Origin: Micropterus salmoides
Taxonomy: Eukaryota; Chordata; Actinopteri; Centrarchiformes; Centrarchidae
Assembly (NCBI RefSeq): GCF_014851395.1
Contig: NW_024040485.1
Location: 13,540,899 to 13,604,898, forward strand
Length of the DNA stretch: 64,000 bases
Reading direction: 5' to 3'
A program made the translations under genes and the position numbers. The notes under the pieces are model-generated. The model had not been told where the DNA came from. It made no database searches and worked only from the letters and a program-made list of their open reading frames with translations. Of the stretch, positions 1 to 10,600 are shown piece by piece. Within the stretch, counting starts at the first letter, position 1, and each line of letters starts with the position of its first letter.

Positions 1-338
1 TAAGCTGAGAGAACTGTCTTGGTACCAACTAAAAAAAGGCATGGATTTTATTATTTCAGCACCTTGACACAAAGGGGCTTTCAATGAAGTACTGTATCAA
101 TTCAGCAGGAATTAAGGCTGGAAATATTACATTTAATTAATTTATGAATGGTACCAAATGATACTTGTGACAGATCATACATTAAGAGCCAGGGGAGGTT
201 GAGTAAATGTATTTTCTAAATCTGATCATTTAGTGAAATGATGACAGAGATCATTGGAAACACCACAGTTGAACACAGAGAGAGCTTGATCCTTACTTAT
301 CTCTGGCTGATCCCTGTTTTGTTGTTTATCTCCTGCAG

Positions 339-2201
339 GTGTTGGGACTTAAGTGCAGGCAATTTGAAATGGATCTATCAAGTGCCTATCCTGGCGGCTG
401 TAGTGGTGAGTGCATGCTCTCTGCTTGCAACTTTCCCCTGCTGTGTAGGAAATAACAGTATTTCACTGCACCTGTGGCATTACAGCTGTTGGATAAGACA
501 ACTGATTATTTTTGCAGTAACACTCAGCTATACCATACACCATCATACCATACACCATCATACCATTATGTTTCTATATTCTCTTCAGGTCAATTTTATG
601 TTATTTCTGAACATCATCAGAGTCTTGGCAACTAAACTACGAGAAACGAATGCTGGAAGGTGTGACACAAGACAACAGTACAGGTACTGAATACTAGCAC
701 AGTGCAAAATTATTATTTCTGAACTGCTCCTCATGATTCATTCATCACTGCCAGCGTGACAATACCATGAATGTATTTACTCTGATTGCATTTGCATCGA
801 GAGAAAGTGGGGATTACAAATGGTATGTAACAACCAAAATAAGGCTGCGATTAATGATTATTATCATTACTAAAACAATCACTTAGACTTTTTATTTTTT
901 TAAAGATTGTTTGGTCTAAAAAAATGTTAGTGTAAAAATGCCTAGCACAATTTCCAAGGTGATGTCTTCAAATTGCTTGTTTTGTCAAAATAACAGTCCA
1001 ATACTCTCAGATATTCCACTCAGAGAAAAGCAGCCAATCCTCACATTTGAGAACCCGGAAACTATTTGGAGAGTATTTAGCATTTTTGCTTGATAAATGA
1101 CGTAATCCTTCACTAATGTGCAGAATGTTTGACATACTACTGTGTAAATGTTACTGTTCTGGTAACTTTTACAGGAAACTGTTGAAGTCCACATTGGTGC
1201 TGATGCCACTCTTTGGTGTCCACTACATCATATTTAATGCCATGCCATACACAGAGGTGTCTGAAGTTCCCTGGCTGATCCAGATGCACTATGAAATGCT
1301 GTTCAACTCCTTCCAGGTAAAGCTGTTGTGGTAGATATGCCAGAAATGCTATTCTAACTGTGAGGGTCCCAATAAATAACAATTTTAATTTCCAGTTGAA
1401 CAAATCAGATTGACCTGAGTACTTAGGGTTAACGTGTCTTAATCACTGAAAAACACAGCCAAAGTCTCAGGAAAACACTGGAAGGGATCAGTTAACTCAT
1501 GTCTATTAGATGCTTATTGTTGCGATGTCTGGTGGTTAGATCTTAATTAAGATAAAAAGGAAGACATGGGGTGGCTGATGATTTAAATATCATACTAAAT
1601 ATCAAATTATACAGCTAAAATGTCATGTTAAGTGCACACTAAAGATAATAGCTGCACTGGAAATTCATGGATGATGCAAGTAAAATAACCCTCTATTCTT
1701 TTCCAGGGATTCTTAGTGGCAATAATATACTGCTTTTGCAATGGGGAGGTAAGAACTCAGAACGTTTTGCATTTCACTCCAAAACTCCTGCATGACATTT
1801 AAGCTCTTATATAGCTAAATTACTTCTTCTCTTCTAAGGTGCAAGCTGAGATCAAAAAGTCTTGGAGCAGGAGGACTCTGGCCCTAGACTTCAAAAGAAA
1901 AGCTCGGAGCGGCAGTAACACCTACAGCTATGGACCTATGGTATCACACACCAGTGTTACCAACGTCACTGCCAGAGGACCGCTGGCCCTCCACCTCACC
2001 ACGAGGCTGGGGCCGGTGCCTGTGAACGGGCACCGGAACCTCCCCGGGTACGTGAAGAATGGCTCTGTCTCAGAGAACTCTATACCTTCATCAGGACAGG
2101 AGCTTCACATTCCTGACGAGGAGAATTCAGCTCACACGCGGCCCTGCGAGGACGAGAAACCCTCACCTGTGGTGGAGGAGGAGAGGGAGACGGTTATGTG
2201 A
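339..2201 (+). CDS. pth1r: Parathyroid hormone/PTHrP receptor 1, C-terminal exons (5' part outside window)
   Basis: Class B (secretin-family) GPCR that binds PTH and PTHrP at the plasma membrane and couples mainly to Gs. Five coding exons with GT-AG borders: 339-405, 589-683, 1175-1316, 1707-1748 and 1839-2201, stop TGA at 2199-2201. They encode about 235 residues. In order these are: the extracellular loop 2 CWDLS motif, TM5 (VPILAAVVVNFMLF), the loop LRETNAGRCDTRQQYRKL, TM6 (STLVLMPLFGVHYIIF), TM7 (FNSFQGFLVAIIYCFCNGE) and a long cytoplasmic tail. The 42-nt exon 1707-1748 is the small TM7 exon typical of this family. The tail ends in ETVM, the PDZ ligand known for PTH1R and not expected in PTH2R. 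Upstream exons (ectodomain, TM1-TM4) are not in the window; bases 1-338 are intron. Which fish paralogue (pth1ra or pth1rb) cannot be told from this. Confidence 0.95.
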
Positions 2202-5200
2202 CCTCCAGGACCGCTGTGTATAGAGATGAAAACGGGAGGAAAAAACAAGTCATGAAACAGTCTCAGGGTGGTCTGGAGGGGATGGCTGCATACTTCAACA
2301 CTGCCAGTTTTATCTCCTGTGAATCGAGCCAGAACATTGCCGACTGATGAGTTTCTAAGGCAAAAAGGGTGTATCACTTTTGTGAGCTGGCCAGCCCTTT
2401 TTTAAGGAACGATGACCCTCGTTGTTGTGGCAGCTCTACTCCCACCTGCCACAGTGAATGTGTAAAAGCATGAAAACAGACTGCCGTTTCGTATTTCTTT
2501 TTCACTGCCATAACTGTTATCATGTTTTCTGTTTGCTTTTGTGCATTCATCGAATCGGGGTTAGTTATAGTAGTTACCAGGAACAGCCTTAATCACACGT
2601 GTGGGCAATTTTAACAGAAAGTATTCGGATTAAGCCAGCGTTAAGTAGACAATGCGTTGGCTCGGATTAAATAATTATTAATGCTACTATTTTGAGGCAT
2701 CTGATCATGCTTTCTGGCATGGTATCTCATCTGTTCTGCATTGACTTAAATCCACTTCAGTGTAAAAGGGAAGGTACTCAGGTAATTGAAGCCCTCTGTT
2801 GTTGCACACCTAATTTTATACTTTTTTAAGTGGTGTTTTAGCATGGTGAGCATTTCTCTGAGGGTATTGCTTTGTTATATAAGGCTGTGTTAAATATTCT
2901 TTTTCAAAATGTACAGTTTTTGTTGATTAGAAAAGCCCAGTATTCATCTCTCTAATTACAACAGATTATGAAGAGTTCAAATGATTGTTTCTCACACACT
3001 CTCACACACACACATACACATACATACGCAACATGATGCCAAAGTAAGAATATTTCTGTGAAGACTCTGTCTCTCTCCTCGGGTTCAGTGTTAGTTGAGG
3101 CAAAGAAGAACTTTATTGAAATCTGACAAAAAAAAACGTATCATATGTTCTCACACAGTTTTCAAAGGAAGAGACCCTTTAAAAACACAGGGTGCAGGAA
3201 ATGGTTATATTTTCCAGTGGAATGTTAATTAAACGAGGAATCCAAGAAAATCTCAAGTTCTGCTGGAATTCCAAGGGTGACATTTGTGGTGGTTATGAAG
3301 TTCAACTCAAAAATGAATAACACAGTAATCTTTACAGACAGTCTGGTGGTATGCTGCTTTTTGATGTATATATACAAGTCACAATGTTTACAAAGAACAG
3401 AAATACATTCTAATTGTGAGCTAATAGTGTTCATGCGTATGTTATAAAGCTATGTTTCAATGTATTTTTTTTTCCACGTGTGTGTTTACGTAATGTTTGC
3501 AATATTTGATTATGTATATAGTCCAAAAGAAAAACAGTGAATATATTTACAGGCGACAGAGGGCATTCAAACTAGCATTTAATGAAGCATTCCACAAAAA
3601 ATTTTAAACTGTAACTTGTAATTTACAGCACTTAACTTGCGTGGTTTGCAGGTTGGGTCATTATTACATTATTATACCAAAGAGAAAAGGTTGATGATAT
3701 GTTGCCAGAGAAAAGGTTATTTTGCAGCATTTCTTTGGATTTTCATCCACCATCTGGTTTACAGTGACCAAAAAGTCTTAAAGTTGCAGTAAAACTCACT
3801 CTCCAAAAAAGTATTTGCTGCTGGTTGTTGGGAAAAATGTCAAGACAAAAATGTTGAAACAGAGCACACACATGGATTGACGTTTCTTTATAGAGACTCA
3901 GTTTCATGTAAACAGCAGTGAGGCAAATGAGAAAACCATTCACAACACTCAGTAGCTTAGTAACAATAAGCAGAGACCATAAATATTAGTGGCAGTTTTG
4001 TTGCTCTTAATCCTCCACTTGACTTAGTCTCAGCTTCGTCTCAAATGCTAAAGTCGCTATTTGGTTTGGACTAAAATGTCTGCTTGATTTAGATCATATT
4101 CAGCAAAATGGATTTTTACCTCACAATAATTTCAGCTAATATGTGGCCAATGCTAATATTTGCTTTTAAACACAGTCTCACATTTTTTATTTTGATCATA
4201 CAATATTGACCACCATTCGATGGCAAGCTCACCTGTCCCTCTTGTTATTGTGTTTATTCTTGTATTTATCTTTTTGGTGACTTCACACTGACTGGAATTA
4301 TGCTCCCAATTCACTGATTCCCAGTTTTGCTCCCGCTGATGCTACATCCATTAAGGCGTGTGCTTTGGCTCAGTTTTGAAAGTCTGCCAACAAGTCCATT
4401 CAGCAAATTTATTCTGCATCGAAAGGAGTAGATGACACTAAATTTAGTCCATACTTGCTTTAGATTAATATGAATAAATCAGACAACTTTGCAAACCGTT
4501 TTCACTGGTTTCCCATTATGCATGTTTCTTATTGTCAACAAATCCCATGAAAAAAACAAAACCAATTAAGTAAATTTTAGGTATTGTCTGAAATAGCGTA
4601 TTCCTCTGTGCCATATTGTTGTCCAAAGCTTTTAAAAGCACAACATGAAGGTACACTTTTGCACTGGGTGACATTTTCCTTTATTACAATGAAGGTGAGC
4701 GCTGTAGTTTATTTTGAGTCTATATACAAACACCGTCCTTGGCGCGTAAACACCAAATGTAATAAGCTAAAAAAAGTCGCCAACAAATTCACCATTAACA
4801 CATGTTTGCTAATAGCTACAGTGCCCTGCTGTTTTTGGAAATCATGTAACCTTTTTAAAACAATTAAGTATGTAACCCATTTTTAAAGATTTGGAATTAA
4901 AATGGGTTTTTGGATAAGAGTTTTTGGATAAGAGCCAAAGACATGATAGGGAAGCACTGAAAGACGGAGTTACACGTTGACGGGTTTGATCTTTTCATGG
5001 CTTTTCTTAGCAGTAAGAAAAATACAGAATGACTCCAACCTTGCAGTTATTTTAGAAATGTCCACATTAATTTCAGACATCCATTCAGACACTTGTGCAT
5101 TTTGAACAATTAGCAGTGGAATTCTGAGAAGTGCATTTTGGCTCAGAATGGACTCAAATTGGACTCAACATTTCCATGGGGATCGGTCGTGATTGCGTCT

Positions 5201-5975
5201 TGAGGTTGTGTGGATTGACTACAACACTAATTACGTTGCAAGCCACAGTGATGATAGAAGGAAAAGACTGAGGTTGGGGGAAACCTTTGTCACTTGATAA
5301 TACAGTATCTCACTTAATAATTGTTCATATTTAACTGACTTCTTTTAGCTGGTATTTATTGCATTTCTCACCATTCTCTGTAAATGTATGAATTTGTATC
5401 CCTTTAAGGAGTACAGTTGTAGTATGTACATTTATGTTGTTGATGAGGTGGTTGTGCTTCAAATTCAACTTGGCTTTCCACTTATTAACATGTTACTAAG
5501 ACAGTTTTTCATTTAAAAGGCGGCTGGTATGAGACCATGAAAATATTTTTTTAAACACTTGGAAAATTATATTTGAGCACTTTAATACCCTATAATACAG
5601 TATTTCATTCTGATTGTATCTTGTAAAATGATTGTGTTTTGGAATCAAGTGTACAATAAGGCCAATAATCATCGAGCTGTTGTATTTCACTGTTTTCAAA
5701 TACCTCTCATGGAAGTATAAAATGTCTTTCATTGTCTTTTATTTATCTTGTACCGAAATGTACTCAGTGGAGTTGACATTGGTCTTCATTCTTTAGATGC
5801 AGTATGTGGGCAGTGTTTGCACACATCTCACCTTCTTATCATTCTATAGTGATGTACTGTAGGCATGTTGTAAATATCAGTGTAAACTTGGAATAAAATA
5901 GGAAGATGTTTTCTGGTATCTAATGTTCATCAGTGAATTGTGAATTAGACAATAAATGATTATAATTTTACTGTA
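2202..5975 (+). other. pth1r: Probable pth1r 3' UTR
   Basis: About 3.8 kb after the pth1r stop with no convincing coding exon. It is AT-rich, with AATAAA hexamers at about 5892 (in GGAATAAAATAGG) and at 5951-5956. The second lies where the transcript must end before the convergent tmie gene, so I take 5951-5956 as the likely poly(A) signal. Short CA-rich runs lie near 2995-3030. The UTR length is inferred from the signal position, not from transcript data. Confidence 0.5.
5951..5956 (+). terminator. pth1r polyadenylation signal (AATAAA)
   Basis: Canonical AATAAA on the + strand followed by T-rich sequence. It is the last hexamer before the tail-to-tail tmie gene. Assignment is by position. 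Confidence 0.5.
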
Positions 5976-6047
5976 CTCTGATATTCTTGCAACTTTCATG
6001 ATTTTGAAGTAGACAAATGATGCATTTTCTTATATATAAACCTTTTG

Positions 6048-6053
6048 TTTATT
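6048..6053 (-). terminator. tmie polyadenylation signal (AATAAA on - strand)
   Basis: TTTATT on the + strand reads AATAAA on the - strand, about 110 nt after the tmie stop at 6164. This fits a short tmie 3' UTR that ends about 90 bp from the pth1r signal. Confidence 0.55.
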
Positions 6054-6163
6054 TTAAATATACTATAATACAAATTTCATTTTAGAAAACAAAAGCACAC
6101 AAAATGCTTGCAGTGAAAAATATTAAATGATCTTTTTCTGTGTTTGTCCATGAAAGGCAGAGT

Positions 6164-7567
6164 TCACTTTTGAGCTTTCTTGGATCCTCCTTTAGCCCCT
6201 CCTTTGCCTCCTTTTTCCCCTCTGTCTCCCTTCTCTCCAGATTTCTTCCCTTTCCCCTCACCAGCTTCTTTCTTGGTTGCTTCCCTTTCACCCTTCTTCT
6301 TTGTTGATGCATCCTTTTCATCTCCTTTCCCTTCTTTGGCACCCTTACCCTCTTTCTTGCCCTCCTTGGTCTTCTTTTCTTTTTTATCGGCATCCACTTT
6401 CCCTGAGACTGTTGTCACTTCCTCCTTTTCTTCTGCTTTAGCAGCTGCAGGAAACCAAGAAAAAAAGGTTAAAGGCTTCCTAGCAGCATTAGGTATCATC
6501 ACTGGCCTGCCTGTAACCAGGGGCATAGGTATAGACAGTGCAGACTAGCTCCATATGCAGTGAGGATTGCTGGGTAATATGTGTATGGCTGCCCAATCTT
6601 AAGTTTCTATTTGATCATGTGACAAGACTCCAGACATCTGGTGAAACGCAAACTCTGACAAGTACTAGCAGAGCACACGTGCAAGCTAACAGTCATGCTA
6701 TTCAAACATAAAAGTAGTTTTAAAAAGAGACAGGAGAGAAAAGAACAGAAGGAGAGGGGCGCAAAGCTCCCAAATAAGATTGTTTTGGATTTTGTCAAAG
6801 ATTTCGCTCAATGCAACCTCATCGGATTCATTCAAATAGGCCATTCAAATAGGTATGGTAACTTTACAAGTGCTTTTTCAGTGGAATTGGTGTGGCTGTG
6901 GTGCCCCTGCTTAAAAGGTGGTTATCATTTCGGGGGACAGATCGCCACTGAGCACCTGTTTGTGTGGATGTGCTTGTGGGTATTAAACTATGTGTGCGCC
7001 TTAGCTGGCCTGTTTTCAGGACATGGTGTTTTTTTATGAGTAGGCCACCTTTCTTTCTTATTTATCATAATCTCTTGCATCTCTGTCAAAGAGGAATGTG
7101 GTTGCCGTGATTCAGGAGGTTATTGTACTGAAATTGCCCGAAAAAGTCATCTCAGCACAGTGGACACCTCACCTGCACTTAGCTGTTTGTAGTGACATTA
7201 CAGGATTTTGATAATTATATCACTGGTCATGCTCCTTATAACTTTCTATAACTTTCTCTTTGACTTCTGTAATTTGCAAATACAAAAGTCTAGGTGACAC
7301 AGTCCGACTCTAAAATCCATCACATGACGGTACTTTAGACAGCTGCGTCCAGGCGCACGCAGCACAGCCACATCAGCAGCGTGGGTGGAGAGAGACACAC
7401 ACAAAGTGAACTGTTGAATTTAATATGTTAATATGGAAAGAAATCGATTTAAGGAGCTTTAAATTAAGTAGGTTAGGTATTTACTGCATCTAATCTTTTC
7501 AGTTGTTAAACCACAACGAGGAAGGCACACAAATTTGCCAATATAGGGTTCCCCTCTAGACACGAAC

Positions 7568-7610
<43 letters not shown>

Positions 7611-10600
7611 GTGCGTGCGCGTGTGCTTCGTAACCGCGTAGCCCAAGGGCCCATCTTAACAGCCTGCACTGGGGCCCATTGTTATTACCTTATGCTACTG
7701 CCTGTGACATTAATTGGAAGGGAGAATTTAATCCAAACAGAATGCCAGGCTAAGTAGGTTGCATGTAATGAAGGCACATCTGTCAAGTGCTTTTTGTATG
7801 AGAAGTGAAGAGCAAAAAGTAGTCAGCTTTGTGTGCGTTTACAGAGACACTGTTTTTCTCATAATTATTCAGGAGGTGACACCCTGAGGATGTACATGGC
7901 TAACAGAGGTAGTGAGGGTGAATATCTTGTTAGTTACTGGGTTAAGGTTGGGGAAAGGTACGTGTAAAAAGCAAATAGAATTTCATGAATATTTAAAATG
8001 GAATAACTTGTATGTAGTTAAAGGAATAGTTTGAAATTTTCAGAAAAAACATTTACTCACTTTTGTTGAGCATTAGATGAGAAGATCGTTACCACTCTGA
8101 TGTCTGCACTGTAACTTCAGAGCTAACGCTAGCGGCAGGTTAGCTTAGCATGAAGACTGGAAACAGGAAGACACCTAACTTTGCTCTGTCCAACAGTAAC
8201 AAAACCAGCACCTCTAAAGATCATGTTACATGTCATTTTTTTAATTCCGGACATGACTTCAGGAAGTTATTGCTCGCAGCCATGATAAAGTGCAGCACAT
8301 ACCCCCTGTAAAACAGCAAGTTGATGTTTTTCCACTTTGGTTTTTGTACAAGCCACAACATGTTAATTAGAGAGCTTTTAGATGCTGGTAGGTGGATTTT
8401 GTTGCCTCCTGACTGAGAAAGGCTAGCTGTTGTTTCCAGTCTTTAAGCTAAGCTAACTGTCTGCCTGCTGTCTATGAAGATTCTCAGTCATCCAGGTCAT
8501 AGTTATCCAACGAAGGTTAAAATGAAGGGCAACTGGACTTGGTTGAAGCTACTGGAAGACGTTTCGTCCCTCATCCAAAGGACTTCTTCAGTTCTGACTG
8601 ACTGGCAGGGAAACTCAGCTATTTAACCTCAGTGGGGTCGTTATCTCGGGTCATCGATACCGCTGGTTCGTTAGTGTTCCTTGTTGCTGTGACGACAGTC
8701 GTTACAGTCGTTGAGACTACCTGTGGCCAAGACTGAACGACCATCGTTGGTATCTTCACCTGAGGCCAATAGGTTACGTTTGTTGAGTTTCCTGGGAAGT
8801 GATGAAAGGACAGCATTGTAAGTGGGGGATAAGTGGTGGCGTAGACCCCCTCCCCTAAGAGGCTTGAAAGAGGTGTCAAGGAAGCCATCTACACCAGGGT
8901 TGAGAAACCGTCATTGAACAGGGAGGAAGTCCTTTGGATAAGGGACGAAACGTCTTCCAGTAGCTTCAACCAAGTCCAGTTGCCCTTCATTTTAACCTTC
9001 GTTGGATGTCTGCCTGCTGTAGCTACATGTTCAACAAACCACATGTATGAGAGTGGTATCCTTTTATACATGTAATTAGGCCTCATTTATTTTGTATTTT
9101 GCAAATTACACCTGGCTGTAATATAGATCAAAACGAAACGAGCAAATATTGTGTAAAAGCTGTGAAAATTAAGGAAAGACTCCGATTGGGGCCAAACAGA
9201 GCTTCATTGCTCTTTGTCTTTTTCCCTCTCTTTTTTTTTTGCATGTTTTCCCAAAAGGAAAGCAAACATTTTCCCTGTGCTCTACAAATGCTGCAGAGAC
9301 ACTGGATACACAAACGAAGGCCAAGAAACAAACACACACCAAATGCCAACAGTTGCCGGAAGGGGTCAGAGGAAACCTGAAAATATTTTGGTTCTGTGTT
9401 TTACTGTTTTGGATGAATCCAGCTGACTTAAAATAATCAACCAACCATCACAATGTCTGTGAATAGATTTCTTTGTGTTTTGACTAAATTCTGAAACTGT
9501 CTTGCCTGGATTTCTCCTCCACTCATAAGCTCTTTTCTTTTGCCTCTTTTTCTTCTTGTTTCTTTATATAACAGTCTGATTTTGACAAAACTTGGGAGAG
9601 ATGATGCATCAGTGGGTTAAAGTCTGGGTCAGTGATGGCTAAATGAGCTGTTATTAAATGTCAAACATTTAAACCCAGATGTGTTCCAAATCTGGTCAAA
9701 CTGAGACTGCTGGTGCCTATTTGCCCATGTATCATGTTGTTTATATACTGTGTATGATAATGGAATAATTAAAGGCTAACATTGCCTTCTACAAAAAGCC
9801 TTGACCCTCACACCATCACCAAATGTCAGAAGTCCTGCTCAGATACAACTGGTACAGTCTGACTGGGGCAATATAAATGTCAAAACTGTAAATGTAATCC
9901 CAGAAGTGATGTTTCCGCTGTCTTACTGATACATAAAATAATGCCAGTTCAATTCAAATAAGTTTGCATTTTTCATGCAGGGAGTGTGACTTGTAACAGG
10001 GCCAAATTCCTTTTCACAAGTCCGTCACTCATCAGTCGGCGTGCTGTGAACCTCAAATGACCTTTTTCCCGCTGCCCATTCAGAGCTCTGGGAGACAGAT
10101 GTGTGAGAAATGTGTTTATGTTGTTACAACAAGAGCTGCAACTGTTTGGTGACACCGAAAAAGTATTCATCTTCAGCTACTTGCATACTATGCACTTCGT
10201 ACTATAGAAGCAGCTGCTCTGTTGAGAGCTGATGACAAATAAGTGAAGATGGCAAATAGGAGTTAATTTAACAATTTCTGTCTTTTCAGTGTCTTTTTTT
10301 CAATGTTTGTGTGAGTGCTTGTGAAGGAGGCGGATAGAGAGGGACGATAGAGAGACTAAGGCTTTGTTCATTCCTGTGTGTGTGTTTATAACTTATATTG
10401 ACTGTGAAACCGGAAAGGCTCACTGATTTATTTTCTCGTATTTTGTACCAGATGCTTTTAACAGCCTGGTAAGTATGTGTAAATGGAGGTGCAGAGAAAT
10501 TCTTAATGGAGAATCTTGTCACTTCTATCACATGAAACAGACCTAGGTTAGTAGTCTCGGTTGATGTAAAGCACTTTGTTGGTTGCTGTAAAGTGCTATA

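Larger units (their letters stand above)
8019..9085. repeat. Teleost interspersed MITE-like repeat, split by a later insertion
   Basis: The left part (8019-8471) begins AAAGGAATAGTTTGAAAT and contains GTTAGCTTAGCATGAAGAC and TTTCCAGTCTTTAAGCTAAG. The right part (9007-about 9085) resumes with CTGTAGCTACATGTT and GAGAGTGGTATCC. The order of these blocks matches a common fish repeat I know by sequence. The right terminus is eroded. The element is interrupted at 8472-9006 by a Penelope-like fragment. Confidence 0.65.

Noticed and set aside
238..690. 150-codon open frame at the left end
   Set aside because: It covers two pth1r exons plus the intron between them; the intron part (with CATCATACCATACAC repeats) is not coding.
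339..2201. PTH2R or another class B receptor as the identity
   Set aside because: The ETVM C-terminus and the SYGPMVSHTSVTNV-type tail fit PTH1R.
6180..6548. Open frame on + rich in Pro, Ser and Phe
   Set aside because: It is the antisense of the lysine-rich tmie exon 4; low-complexity codons leave all frames open.
7575..7757. Open frame starting with Cys-Val repeats
   Set aside because: Translation of the GT microsatellite.
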